A stretch of DNA of 64,000 nt from Sulfurimonas xiamenensis (GCF_009258045.1 NZ_CP041166.1:1-64000); one strand, 5' to 3'. Positions 27,433 through 36,271 are shown, counted from the stretch's first letter. Notes: a model not told the origin generated them from the letters alone. Numbers and translations are program-made.

Positions 27433-28596
27433 ATGCAATTTAGTGCTCCGCTAAAATCAAACTCAAAAAAAATCATGCTTTTAGGTTCGGGCGAACTTGG
27501 TAAAGAAGTTGCCATCGAAGCACAAAGACTTGGTCTTGAAGTTATTGCAGTTGATAGATATCAAAATGCGCCGGCACACCATGTCGCACATCGTGCATAT
27601 GTTGTAAATATGCAAGACAAAGATGCTGTTTTAGAGATTATCCATCGTGAGAAGCCGGATTATATACTTCCTGAGATAGAGGCCATTAGCATAGATGCTC
27701 TTTTTGCAGCGGAGGATAAGGGGTACAATGTTATTCCAAATGCAAGTGCTGTAAGTAAAACAATGAATAGAAAAAATATTCGTACATTTGCAGCTGAAGT
27801 TTTAGGCTTAAAAACAGGTCCTTACAAGTTTGTTACAACAAAAGAGGGTTTAAAAGAAGCCGCAGAGCGCATGGGTTTTCCATGTGTTATCAAACCTGTT
27901 ATGAGCAGCTCCGGACATGGTCAAAGTATCGCAAAAAGCGCAGATGATATTGACGCTTCATGGGAGATCGCAAAAGAGGCGCGCGGTGATTCAAGCGAAT
28001 TGATTGTCGAAGCATTTGTTGATTTTGATTATGAGATAACAATGCTCACGGCCAGAAACGGCAAAGAGACAGTTTTTTGTGAGCCTATCGGTCATGAACA
28101 AAAGGACGGTGATTATGTTTTCTCATGGCAGCCTATGCAGATGAGTCCGCTTGCAAAAGAGCGCTCACAAGAGATTGCTAAAAAAATCACAGATGGTCTT
28201 GGCGGTCGCGGTCTTTTTGGCGTTGAACTTTTTATCAAAGGTGATGAGGTCTATTTTTCTGAAGTTTCCCCGCGTCCGCATGATACTGGGATGGTAACAC
28301 TTATTACACAGTCTCAGAGTGAGTTCGCTCTTCACTTAAGAGCTGTTTTGGGACTTCCTTTGGGCTTTACATTTTACGGCGAGGGCGCTTCAGCAGCATT
28401 TAAATCAGATGTTCATAGCTATGCTCCTGCGGTGGATGTGGATGAATCTCTCTTTAGCGAAGATAGTTTTGTCAGAGTCTTTTCAAAGCCAGAAGCTCAT
28501 AAAGGAAGACGCCTTGCGGTAGCGCTTGTGTTTGATAAGGCAGAAGATGCACTTAAAAAAGCAAGAGATCTGATTACAAAGATCAAAGACGCGTAG
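27433..28596 (+). CDS. purT: Formate-dependent GAR transformylase PurT
   Basis: PurT formylates glycinamide ribonucleotide with formate and ATP in purine synthesis. The 387-residue ATP-grasp protein begins [20 protein letters not shown], has the [11 protein letters not shown] segment, the ATP-binding [17 protein letters not shown] and the metal-ligand strand [20 protein letters not shown] followed by PHDTGMVTL. Those match PurT rather than PurK. A TAAGGAATTTTC ribosome region precedes the ATG. The 140-bp gap upstream has a terminator and a TATAAT-like element at about 27350. It lies 10 bp before the dehydrogenase gene and is probably co-transcribed with it. Confidence 0.95.
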   Translation: MQFSAPLKSNSKKIMLLGSGELGKEVAIEAQRLGLEVIAVDRYQNAPAHHVAHRAYVVNMQDKDAVLEIIHREKPDYILPEIEAISIDALFAAEDKGYNVIPNASAVSKTMNRKNIRTFAAEVLGLKTGPYKFVTTKEGLKEAAERMGFPCVIKPVMSSSGHGQSIAKSADDIDASWEIAKEARGDSSELIVEAFVDFDYEITMLTARNGKETVFCEPIGHEQKDGDYVFSWQPMQMSPLAKERSQEIAKKITDGLGGRGLFGVELFIKGDEVYFSEVSPRPHDTGMVTLITQSQSEFALHLRAVLGLPLGFTFYGEGASAAFKSDVHSYAPAVDVDESLFSEDSFVRVFSKPEAHKGRRLAVALVFDKAEDALKKARDLITKIKDA

Positions 28597-28606
28597 TTTT
28601 AGAAAA

Positions 28607-29533
28607 ATGAAAATAGTTTTACTTGACACTCTGACTTTTGGGGATACTGATTTAAGCGCTTTTTTTGAACTTGGCGATGTGGAGATTTTTAAGACCACTT
28701 CTGCAGAGCAGACGCAGGAGCGTATAACAAACGCGAATATTATAGTAACAAACAAAGTTGTTATAACTGATGAACATATGCAAAATACGCCTACAATCAA
28801 ACTTATTTGTGTTGCTGCAACCGGAATGAACAATGTAGATTTAAAAGCTGCAAAAGAAAGAAGAATTGAGGTTAAAAATGTTTCAGGCTACTCAACGGAT
28901 TCGGTTATTCAGCATACATTTTCTATGCTCTTTTATCTTATAGGCCACTCAAAATATTATGATGAGTGCGTAAAATCCGGCGAATATGCAAAAAGTCCTA
29001 TCTTTACCGATGTATCAAAACCTTTCTTTGAGATAAAAAATAAAAAGTGGGGAATTATTGGACTGGGTGAAATTGGCCGCGGAGTCGCAAGAGTGGCAAG
29101 AGCTTTTGGCGCAGAGGTATCTTACTTTTCAACAAGCGCTCAAAACAGCTCAAATGAGTTTAACCGAGTAGAGTTGGAAGAGCTTTTACAAACATCTGAT
29201 ATTATTTCCATTCATGCGCCTTTAAATGAAAAAACACTCAATTTACTGGGATATGAACAGTTGTTAATATGCAAAGATGGAGTTGTCGTTTTAAATCTAG
29301 GACGCGGCGGAATCATCGATGAGGATGCGGTTGCAGAGATAATTGATAAAAAAAACATCTCTTTTGGATTGGATGTTTTAAGCAAGGAGCCAATGAAGCA
29401 AAATCATCCCTTGCTTAATGTGAAAAATCAAGAAAATCTCTATATAACACCCCATATTGCATGGACAAGTATTGAAGCAAGAGAGTTGCTGATAGCCGGT
29501 GTTATTGAAAATATAAAAACATTTCTAAAGTAG
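28607..29533 (+). CDS. D-2-hydroxyacid dehydrogenase (hydroxypyruvate/glycerate type)
   Basis: This NAD-dependent oxidoreductase of 308 residues probably interconverts hydroxypyruvate and glycerate or a similar 2-hydroxyacid. The nucleotide-binding motif is WGIIGLGEIGRGVARVARAFG. Catalytic Arg is in NLGRGGIIDEDAV, Glu in LDVLSKEPM and His in ITPHIAW. The ATG follows the purT stop by 10 bp, with TAGAAAAATG as the only weak ribosome-like site, so it may rely on coupling. Its end runs closely into a YqaA-like gene. HprA-type names are used for close relatives; substrate was not determined. Confidence 0.88.
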   Translation: MKIVLLDTLTFGDTDLSAFFELGDVEIFKTTSAEQTQERITNANIIVTNKVVITDEHMQNTPTIKLICVAATGMNNVDLKAAKERRIEVKNVSGYSTDSVIQHTFSMLFYLIGHSKYYDECVKSGEYAKSPIFTDVSKPFFEIKNKKWGIIGLGEIGRGVARVARAFGAEVSYFSTSAQNSSNEFNRVELEELLQTSDIISIHAPLNEKTLNLLGYEQLLICKDGVVVLNLGRGGIIDEDAVAEIIDKKNISFGLDVLSKEPMKQNHPLLNVKNQENLYITPHIAWTSIEARELLIAGVIENIKTFLK

Positions 29534-29538
29534 GCACT

Positions 29539-29943
29539 ATCGCAGAACTTGCCCTTTTTTTATCTGCTTTTTTAGCAGCAACAATTTTTCCATTTAGTTC
29601 AGAAGTAGCATTTGTTGCGGCTTTAACTGAGGGTATGCCAAAAATAAACGCACTTCTATTTGCTTCAAGCGGCAATATTCTTGCTATTATCGTAAATTAT
29701 TTTTTAGGTTTTTGGCTCTATGAGAAGACAAAAACAAAGCTTCTTGCATCAAAAACCGGAACAAAAGCATATCTTTTTGGACATAATTACGGTTATTATG
29801 CATTGATTTTTTCATGGCTGCCAATTATTGGAGATCCCATAACATTAGTTGCGGGAGTGCTTAGACTTAAGTTTGTTTGGTTTGTTATAATTGCCGGAAT
29901 CTTGAGGATTGCAAGATATTTTGCATTAGCCCTTATGGTATAA
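29539..29943 (+). CDS. YqaA-like membrane protein with unclear start codon
   Basis: Translating from just after the dehydrogenase stop gives a full small YqaA-type (DedA-related) membrane protein: AELALFLSAFLAATIFPFSS, then SSGNILAIIVNYFLGFWL, FSWLPIIGDPITLVAGVLRL and a last helix. The expected N-terminus has no ATG, GTG or TTG in frame. The first ATG, at 29635, would cut off the conserved first helix. AGTAGG lies four bases before ATC at 29539, so I place the start there; ATT at 29521 is an alternative. The function of this family is not settled; it is thought to act in membrane homeostasis. Confidence 0.6.
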   Translation: MAELALFLSAFLAATIFPFSSEVAFVAALTEGMPKINALLFASSGNILAIIVNYFLGFWLYEKTKTKLLASKTGTKAYLFGHNYGYYALIFSWLPIIGDPITLVAGVLRLKFVWFVIIAGILRIARYFALALMV

Positions 29944-29971
29944 TCAAAAAAAAGATAAAGCAGAGAAGATA

Positions 29972-31582
29972 ATGAGTAAAAATAGTGTGATTGTAGTAGG
30001 AGGCGGCGGTGCAGGGCTTGTTGCTGCACTTAGTGCTAAAGAGAGCGGAGCCGATGTTATAGTTATAACAAAAGAGTATCCGACAAGAAGTCAAACCTGC
30101 ATGGCTCAAGGCGGTATCAATGCAGTTTTATCCGAACAAGAGGATGACAGCATAGAGACACATGTCCAAAATACACTTAAATCCGCAAAAGGCTTGGCAA
30201 ATGAGCAAGCTGTAAGATATATGTGTCAAGAAGCGCCAAATGCGATCAAGTGGCTTGATGGTATCGGTGTGCCTTTTAGCAGAGACAGCAAGTCAAAAAT
30301 TGCCCAGAGAAAATTGGGGGGCACTTATGCTGCACGAGCTTGCTATGCGCAAGATTATACAGGACTTAAAATTCTTCATACACTTTATGACAGATGTCTG
30401 GCTGAGGGAATTGAGATTTTAAATGAACGACATTTGCTTGAGTTTATAACAGCTGCGGACAAAAATAACAGAAGTTATGTTTGTGGCGTGAGTGTTTTAA
30501 ACAAAAGAAGCGGTGAAGTAGAGATATATGAGGCTCCGAGCATAATAGTTGCTACCGGCGGATACAGCAGGGTTTTTCATAAATATTCTACAAACTCTGT
30601 TGCATCAACTGGTGATGGAGTGGCTGCTGCTCTAAGAGCCGGAGCGCGAGTAAGTGATATGGAGTTTGTGCAATTTCACCCAACAGCTCTTAAAGAGTCA
30701 TCTATACTTATATCTGAAAGCGCAAGAGGTGCGGGCGGATATCTTTTGAACTCTAAAGGAGAGCGGTTTGTTAATGAGTTGGCTCCTCGTGATGAGGTCT
30801 CAAAAGCTATTGATGATGAGATGGACAAAGGCGAAGATATTTATCTTGATATTCGCCATTTGGGAGCAGAGTTTATAGAAAAAGAGCTGCCTCAAGAGTC
30901 AAAATTGGCAAAATTGTATGAAAATGTTGATCCGGTAAGTGATTTGCTGCCAATAAAACCTGCGGCGCATTATACTATGGGCGGTATAGAAGTTGATGCA
31001 AATTCATCTACATTCATAAATGGACTTTTTGCAGTAGGAGAGTGTGCAAATCATCAAGTTCATGGAGCAAACAGACTTGGCGGCAACTCTCTTTTAGAGT
31101 TGGCGGTATTTGGTAAACAAGCTGGAAAAAATGCTGCAGACTATGCTCAAAATTTTGATAATAAAATAGATGCTGCAGGGCAAAAAGCTTTTTTTGAAAA
31201 TCAAATAGCAGAGATAAAAAAACTTCCAAATAAAATAAGTTTTTATGAAGAGTATGCGAAGCTTGGAGAGTTGTTTTATAAAAATGTGGGAATAAAGAGA
31301 GAGAAATCTGCTTTGCAGAGTGCTTTAGAAAAAGTAAAAGAGATGAAAAGCAGTATATCGCAAATGGGCGTAAATGATAAAACAAAGGTATATAACACAA
31401 ATCTTTTAGAGTTTTTAGAGTTTAAAAATATGCTCGAACTCAGTGAAACTATCTTAATTTCCGCACTTTATAGAGCTGAAAGCAGAGGAGCTCATTTTAG
31501 AGTTGATGCTCCAAATAGAGATGAAAAATTTACATCGCATACTATAATAGACAGGGATGGAGTTGTAAAAGATGAAAATTAA
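29972..31582 (+). CDS. Fumarate reductase/succinate dehydrogenase flavoprotein subunit
   Basis: The 536-residue protein has the Rossmann motif VVGGGGAGLVAALSAKESG, the active-site region FHPTAL, ARGAGGYLLNSKGERF with NELAPRDEVSKAI, and HQVHGANRLGGNSLLE. This is the FrdA/SdhA family that interconverts fumarate and succinate. The His that links FAD covalently in SdhA/FrdA (RSHT) is Gln41 here (TRSQTCMAQGG), so FAD should be non-covalent. No Tat signal is present, so it is cytoplasmic. The iron-sulfur subunit overlaps its end by 11 bp. No membrane anchor gene follows. L-aspartate oxidase is an alternative but does not fit the partner. Confidence 0.85.
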   Translation: MSKNSVIVVGGGGAGLVAALSAKESGADVIVITKEYPTRSQTCMAQGGINAVLSEQEDDSIETHVQNTLKSAKGLANEQAVRYMCQEAPNAIKWLDGIGVPFSRDSKSKIAQRKLGGTYAARACYAQDYTGLKILHTLYDRCLAEGIEILNERHLLEFITAADKNNRSYVCGVSVLNKRSGEVEIYEAPSIIVATGGYSRVFHKYSTNSVASTGDGVAAALRAGARVSDMEFVQFHPTALKESSILISESARGAGGYLLNSKGERFVNELAPRDEVSKAIDDEMDKGEDIYLDIRHLGAEFIEKELPQESKLAKLYENVDPVSDLLPIKPAAHYTMGGIEVDANSSTFINGLFAVGECANHQVHGANRLGGNSLLELAVFGKQAGKNAADYAQNFDNKIDAAGQKAFFENQIAEIKKLPNKISFYEEYAKLGELFYKNVGIKREKSALQSALEKVKEMKSSISQMGVNDKTKVYNTNLLEFLEFKNMLELSETILISALYRAESRGAHFRVDAPNRDEKFTSHTIIDRDGVVKDEN

Positions 31583-32273
31583 TATTAAAAGAGATACTGT
31601 AGTAGAGTATGAAGTGCAAATGCAAAACAGAACACTTTTGGAAGTGCTTAATGAGATAAAAACAAAAATCGATCCCACCCTTGCATATAACAGCGGATGT
31701 CGAAGCAGCGTTTGCGGAAGCTGTGCTGTGAGAGTAAACGGCAAAGAGGTTTTGGCATGTGCATATCATGTCCAAGAGGGGGATTTGATCGAACCTTTGA
31801 AAAATAGTGAAGTTGTCCGTGATTTAGTTGTAAATATGGATAAAGCTTACAGTTTTAATACAAAAGCAAAGGCGTGGCAAAGTACATGTACGGAAAATGT
31901 TTCGCTTTCATATGAAGAGCAAAAATTAAACGAACTTCAGAGCAATTGTATACTGTGCGGTTTGTGCTATAGTGCTTGTCCGGTATATGCAGTAAATAGT
32001 GAATTTTTAGGACCCTTTACGCTAACAAGAGTTTGGAGATATGTTAGTGATAAAAGAGAAACAAAGGTAGAAGAAAAAATTGATTCCATTCAAACAAATG
32101 GAGTTTGGGATTGTACTCTATGCAATGAGTGTACGCTTGTCTGTCCACAGGGAATTTCAAGCAAGGCAGATATAGAAAAACTAAGAGCAAAAAGTGCAAT
32201 GTTAGGTTATATGGATCCAAATTTTGGCAATTTTGGTGGGGGATTCGGATTTGATGGGAGCCCCAGTTTTTAA
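31572..32273 (+). CDS. Fumarate reductase/succinate dehydrogenase iron-sulfur subunit
   Basis: The 233-residue protein has a plant-type [2Fe-2S] site at C43, C48, C51 and C63, and a [4Fe-4S] site at C126, C129, C132 with C136 in CILCGLCYSACP. The third site reads CTLCNECTLVCP (C181, C184, C187, C191). The extra C184 sits where classical FrdB/SdhB have a non-Cys residue and a [3Fe-4S] cluster, so a second [4Fe-4S] is predicted, as in E-type enzymes. A Gly/Phe-rich tail ends the protein. It overlaps the flavoprotein gene by 11 bp. A heterodisulfide-like anchor subunit would be expected but is not here. Confidence 0.88.
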   Translation: MKINIKRDTVVEYEVQMQNRTLLEVLNEIKTKIDPTLAYNSGCRSSVCGSCAVRVNGKEVLACAYHVQEGDLIEPLKNSEVVRDLVVNMDKAYSFNTKAKAWQSTCTENVSLSYEEQKLNELQSNCILCGLCYSACPVYAVNSEFLGPFTLTRVWRYVSDKRETKVEEKIDSIQTNGVWDCTLCNECTLVCPQGISSKADIEKLRAKSAMLGYMDPNFGNFGGGFGFDGSPSF

Positions 32274-32331
32274 GTTGTTTAAGACATTTTTTGTTATATA
32301 ATAAAAACTATTTGTTATAGGAGCGTTAGTG

Positions 32332-32829
32332 ATGGCAAAAGAGCACTCATTTGATATAACTGCAAAGATTGATATGCAGAATTTTAAAAATGCTATAAAT
32401 CTTGTTGATAGAGAGATAGCGAATCGTTATGATTTTAAAGGTACTTCTTATGAAATTAATTTTAAAGAGAAAGAGAAACTTTTAATTCTTATAGCATCAA
32501 GTGATAACAAACTTGACACACTTAAAGATATTGTTATAGCGAAGCTTTTAAAACAAAATCTTAGTTCAAAAGTGCTTGAAGAGCTAAAAATTGAAGATTC
32601 AAGCGGCAATAATAGAAAAATGACTTTTAAAATTGTTGATTATATTGAATCAAAAGAGGCAAAAAAAATAGTAGCTGAGATAAAAAATTTAAAATTAAAA
32701 GTTACGGCGCAAATAGAGGGTGATTCCATAAGAGTCAAAGGAAAAAATCTCGATGATTTGCAAAAAGTTATTTCAACTATTCGTTCAATGGAGTGGGAAG
32801 CTCCGCTTATTTTTGAAAACATGAGATAA
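32332..32829 (+). CDS. YajQ family nucleotide-binding protein
   Basis: This 165-residue protein belongs to the YajQ (UPF0234) family: EHSFDITAKIDMQNFKNAIN at the start, YDFKGTSYEINF, and VKGKNLDDLQKVISTIRS near the end. The fold is two ferredoxin-like domains, and some members bind c-di-GMP or RNA. I use the ATG at 32332, eight bases after AGGAG; a GTG directly before it is also possible. The organism has other c-di-GMP-linked genes in this window, but a link is only speculative. A DNA-binding protein gene follows after 12 bp. Confidence 0.9.
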   Translation: MAKEHSFDITAKIDMQNFKNAINLVDREIANRYDFKGTSYEINFKEKEKLLILIASSDNKLDTLKDIVIAKLLKQNLSSKVLEELKIEDSSGNNRKMTFKIVDYIESKEAKKIVAEIKNLKLKVTAQIEGDSIRVKGKNLDDLQKVISTIRSMEWEAPLIFENMR

Positions 32830-32841
32830 GGGAATATTTGT

Positions 32842-33507
32842 ATGACAAAACTAACTATATCTGATGCTGCAAACAAGCTTGGCATATCAAAAGAGGCGAT
32901 TCATAATCGCATAAGGAGAGGTTCTTTGCAAAGCGTAATAGAAGATGGAGTAAAGTTAGTTATTATGAGTAGTAGTGAAACTCTCCAAATATCTCCAAGA
33001 AAAAAAGATAACAAAAAAGTACCAACTTACGCAGATGAAAGATACTACAAGCTTTTAGAAGAGCAAAATGCAAAGCTTCAACAAAAAGTCGAAAATCTTG
33101 AAAACGAAACAAGAACACTAAGAGATCAAAAAGAGCAGATGTTAATTAAAGAGAGAGAAAAAATAGAGCAGATATATAAAGAAAAAGATGAACAGTTAAA
33201 AAATATAATCAATGCAATTTCTTCAAATCTTATGTTAAATAATCCTCAAAACAAGCTTCATATCCAAGATGACTCTTTTGAAGCCGAAATAGAAGAGAGC
33301 CTAAAAGAAGAAGAAAACCTTGAAGAAAACAGCAGATTAATATCTCTGAATAAATATTTGAAAAATGGAAATTTTTCGAAGAAAAAGATATCTAAAATAA
33401 AAGAGAAATTTAAAGAGCATGCAAAAGATGATTCAAGAGTTGTTATGGTCGGCAAAAAGTATTATATAGATTTACAAAAATATGACTATAGTGATTTTTC
33501 ATTATAA
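32842..33507 (+). CDS. HTH protein with long coiled coil, unknown role
   Basis: The 221-residue protein starts with a MerR/HTH-like domain (LTISDAANKLGISKEAIHNR, then IRRGSLQSVIEDG wing). A strong coiled coil follows at about 72-130 (LEEQNAKLQQKVENLENET and on). After an acidic stretch (EEENLEENS), the C-terminal part KDDSRVVMVGKKYYIDLQKYDYS looks like a small folded module. I do not know a named family; the shape resembles KfrA-type DNA-binding filaments. It lies 12 bp after yajQ, with AAGGGAATATT as ribosome site, and 68 bp before tRNA-Ser. Confidence 0.75.
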   Translation: MTKLTISDAANKLGISKEAIHNRIRRGSLQSVIEDGVKLVIMSSSETLQISPRKKDNKKVPTYADERYYKLLEEQNAKLQQKVENLENETRTLRDQKEQMLIKEREKIEQIYKEKDEQLKNIINAISSNLMLNNPQNKLHIQDDSFEAEIEESLKEEENLEENSRLISLNKYLKNGNFSKKKISKIKEKFKEHAKDDSRVVMVGKKYYIDLQKYDYSDFSL

Positions 33508-33575
33508 ATAAGCAATAATTCAAAATATAATAGAAGGAATTAAGGCTTTAGTATGTAAAATTGCACTTCTGCAAA

Positions 33576-33663
33576 GGACAGCTGGCCGAGTGGTCGAAGG
33601 CGCACGCCTGGAACGCGTGTATAGGGCAACCTATCGAGGGTTCGAATCCCTCGCTGTCCACCA
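33576..33663 (+). tRNA. tRNA-Ser (anticodon GGA)
   Basis: A 7-bp acceptor stem (GGACAGC/GCTGTCC) with discriminator A and encoded CCA (33661-33663). The anticodon stem CACGC/GCGTG has the loop CTGGAAC, so the anticodon is GGA, reading UCU/UCC. A long variable arm (TATAGGGCAACCTATC region) is typical of tRNA-Ser, and the T arm GAGGGTTCGAATCCCTC is standard. No integration signs are seen beside it. Confidence 0.97.
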
Positions 33664-33701
33664 TAAATCAATTTTTTGAAATAAAATAATGTAAAAATCT
33701 T

Positions 33702-35624
33702 TCAAATTAAAATATGTTCTGTAATTTCTCCTTGAACAATATATATACCTTTTTCTTTTAGCTTCTCTAGTGTCTGTATATCACTAACACCTACAGCTAT
33801 AAGTGAAATACCGATACTGTCTGTAATTAGTCTCAAAGATGATAAAGATTGATCACTTTGATTTAAGAAATAATTGCTTTCACATTTTATATATACAGGC
33901 CTTAAATCTTGTAAATATTGGTAATCCTCACCCTCACCGATAAACTCAAATATGCCTATTTCTATATTATATTTTCTAAATAACTCTATATATTTTCTAA
34001 TATTTTTTGAATCTTGGCGAACAAGTTCGTCTGGAAGTTCTATAATAAGTTTAAAAGGAAGTCTTGCAGCATTTGCGTGCATAATTTTGCTTATATCACT
34101 GTAAGTTTCTTGATCTTGAAGATACTCTTGCGGCAGTCTTAGAGAGTAGGTTGATGCAGAGGGAAGTATATGAGAATTTTTAAAAAGCATAGTAAAAACT
34201 TTTTTATAAATATGGCTGCATAAGCCTGAGTGAATTGTTGGTGCCATAAATTGAGCATAACTGTAAGATCTGTTTCTATCCAAATCAAGATGTATACTAA
34301 GAATATGATGCGCTAGTGTATTCACCTTTGTATCTATAACACTCCATGAAACAAAACTGAATTTATCTTTTTCTATCGCTTCGTTTATAGTATCTCTCCA
34401 AGCATCTTTGCCCATGATTTCAAGGGCATTAGCGGTTTCTTCTATATGTATATTTTCATGATTGAATTTTGCCTGAGCAAGAGCATTATCGGAGTGTGAC
34501 AAGAGTTCGGATATGGTGTCTTTATGATTATATGCATAGAGCCCTATTGTAATAGATGTTTCATTTAAATCAAGTCCTGAGGATAGAATCATATCCTGAG
34601 AATCTTTTTGTAAGGATTTTGCTAGTTTCAGTGCATTGTCAATTGAGTAGTTAGGCAGAAGAAGTGAAAATTCTGTACCGTTTAATCGAGAGACAATAGA
34701 GTCATTAATATTTTTTGTATAGGTTTTAAAGTTATTTGCAATATTTACAAAAAGTTTATCTACATTTTTATGACCTATTTTTTCATTTGCTTCAATAACT
34801 CCGCTAAATGCAATAATTATATTGACACCGCCTTCATAAGAGGCATCAATTTTGAGATAAGCTGGAAGTTTATCCATAAGATATTTACGGTTTTTTAGTT
34901 GTGTGATTTCATCAGTATACTCTATCTCTTTATGTGCTTTTAACTCCTCATTTCCTTTTTCAAACATAGTTTTTACTTTTAAAACCATGCTGTTCATTCC
35001 TAAAACAACATCTGCCAACTCTTTTGTGCATGGAAGTTTATCTTGGATTATAAACTCATTTCTTGTAATTGCTGCTGCCTGTTTTTGTACCAGTTTTAAA
35101 GGTTTTAAAACTGCATGCAGTAAAAAGTTAAGAATCGCAAGACTTATTGTTGCAATAAGTGCAAAAGATAAAAGCAAATCTATAAAAATTTCGTAAAGTT
35201 GCTTATAGGCATATGTTGCATCGCTCTGTACGCTTAGTATTCCGACTTGGCTCCATCCCGCAGAGACATTTGCATATGCAACGGGTGCTTTTAAATTTAT
35301 CAGTTTTCTAAACCACTCTGGAATAATTCGTATATCGCTTTCGGCAACTCTTTCATAAAGAGTGTTTTTTTCAGTATCAACAAGAGTAATATTATGATAA
35401 TTTCCGCTGTCAAAATTTGCATTAATCATAGTTGAGATCATTGAAAGGTCGCCGTTAGCGCTTCCAAGCGAAAAACTTAGTGATGTTGCGGTATTTTTAG
35501 CGTCTTCATAGAGTCTATCCTGAACGCTCTTGTTTGCACTATGAAAATTGAGTATCAAAACTGTTGATAAAATAATAAGTAAAAAGAGTGATAAAATTAA
35601 AGCTGTCTGTTTGTAGAGTGTCAT
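33702..35624 (-). CDS. lapD: LapD-like c-di-GMP receptor with degenerate GGDEF and EAL
   Basis: The 640-residue inner-membrane protein has a first helix at about 7-27, a periplasmic LapD/MoxY-type domain to about 145, a second helix at about 146-168 and a HAMP region. A GGDEF domain at about 240-395 has the altered signature LNGTEF, and the EAL domain at about 415-640 lacks catalytic acids. LapD-type proteins bind c-di-GMP and hold the protease LapG, protecting surface adhesins. lapG lies directly upstream and overlaps by 4 bp (ATGA), which supports the call. The adhesin itself is not in the window. Confidence 0.9.
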   Translation of the reverse strand: MTLYKQTALILSLFLLIILSTVLILNFHSANKSVQDRLYEDAKNTATSLSFSLGSANGDLSMISTMINANFDSGNYHNITLVDTEKNTLYERVAESDIRIIPEWFRKLINLKAPVAYANVSAGWSQVGILSVQSDATYAYKQLYEIFIDLLLSFALIATISLAILNFLLHAVLKPLKLVQKQAAAITRNEFIIQDKLPCTKELADVVLGMNSMVLKVKTMFEKGNEELKAHKEIEYTDEITQLKNRKYLMDKLPAYLKIDASYEGGVNIIIAFSGVIEANEKIGHKNVDKLFVNIANNFKTYTKNINDSIVSRLNGTEFSLLLPNYSIDNALKLAKSLQKDSQDMILSSGLDLNETSITIGLYAYNHKDTISELLSHSDNALAQAKFNHENIHIEETANALEIMGKDAWRDTINEAIEKDKFSFVSWSVIDTKVNTLAHHILSIHLDLDRNRSYSYAQFMAPTIHSGLCSHIYKKVFTMLFKNSHILPSASTYSLRLPQEYLQDQETYSDISKIMHANAARLPFKLIIELPDELVRQDSKNIRKYIELFRKYNIEIGIFEFIGEGEDYQYLQDLRPVYIKCESNYFLNQSDQSLSSLRLITDSIGISLIAVGVSDIQTLEKLKEKGIYIVQGEITEHILI

Positions 35625-36241
35625 ATTTTTTCCCTTTGCATATTTAGTTTTAATTCATCCCATTTTTTATGAGATTTTTTATTGTTTTTGTCTGCTTCAT
35701 CAAGCAGATCTCCATTAAAGTTGTAGATTGGAGTTAAATCTTCTCTTTGCGATGCAGGAAATATTTTACGATTATAATTATCTAAAATAAGCGGTTCGCT
35801 TTTTGTTGTTTTAAAGTATGTTAAAACCATATGCGGCTCCTTAAATCTTGTGGAGCGAACATATGTAAAAAAAAGTTTTTTATAGTCAATCCCAAGATAT
35901 TTAAGAGCAAAATATTTGCTTATCACGAAATCTTCGCAATCTCCTCTGTCTTTGGCCAAAAATTCCCATGGAGTGGCCCAATAATCTTTTTTACCATATA
36001 TCTTCATATCGCTCGCATATCTTACATCGTTAAAAAAATTATTTACCGCTTCAAGTTTTTCCATTTCACTCCTGTTTTTTACAGAATCAAGAGTTTCTTG
36101 AAGAGCTAAAAATCTTTTTTTCGCGTATATTTTGTATTTTTTGTCAATTTTTTTTAATATTTTTTTATCTACATAAGGCGTATCTGCAGAAGCTATATTT
36201 ATAAAAAATATTGATAATATAAGCACTCTTAAGATAAACAT
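35621..36241 (-). CDS. lapG: LapG-like periplasmic cysteine protease
   Basis: A signal peptide (about 1-19, MFILRVLILSIFFINIASA) leads a 206-residue bacterial transglutaminase-like cysteine protease (BTLCP). The triad is visible: C102 in KDRGDCEDFVISKY, H137 in EPHMVLTY and D154 in LILDNYN. The preceding region has NDVRYASDMKIYGKKDYWAT, also typical. LapG cleaves the N-terminus of LapA-type adhesins when LapD lacks c-di-GMP. A TATAAT ends six bases before the ATG, with no ribosome site, so a leaderless mRNA is predicted. It overlaps lapD by 4 bp. Confidence 0.91.
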   Translation of the reverse strand: MFILRVLILSIFFINIASADTPYVDKKILKKIDKKYKIYAKKRFLALQETLDSVKNRSEMEKLEAVNNFFNDVRYASDMKIYGKKDYWATPWEFLAKDRGDCEDFVISKYFALKYLGIDYKKLFFTYVRSTRFKEPHMVLTYFKTTKSEPLILDNYNRKIFPASQREDLTPIYNFNGDLLDEADKNNKKSHKKWDELKLNMQREKI

Positions 36242-36247
36242 GAAATG

Positions 36248-36253
36248 ATTATA
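36248..36253 (-). promoter_or_regulatory. -10 element directly ahead of lapG (leaderless start predicted)
   Basis: On the minus strand TATAATCATTTCATG places the -10 hexamer six bases from the start codon. No Shine-Dalgarno sequence is visible. Confidence 0.55.
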
Positions 36254-36271
36254 TCCAAAAAATATACGATA

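Noticed and set aside
30000-31582. L-aspartate oxidase (NadB) as identity of the flavoprotein
   Set aside because: The active-site pattern is shared, but the overlapping iron-sulfur subunit with SdhB/FrdB-type clusters fits fumarate reductase/succinate dehydrogenase.
33664-33701. tRNA-Ser as an integration site
   Set aside because: No integrase, direct repeat or foreign gene lies beside the tRNA; the only integration marks are in rpsU.
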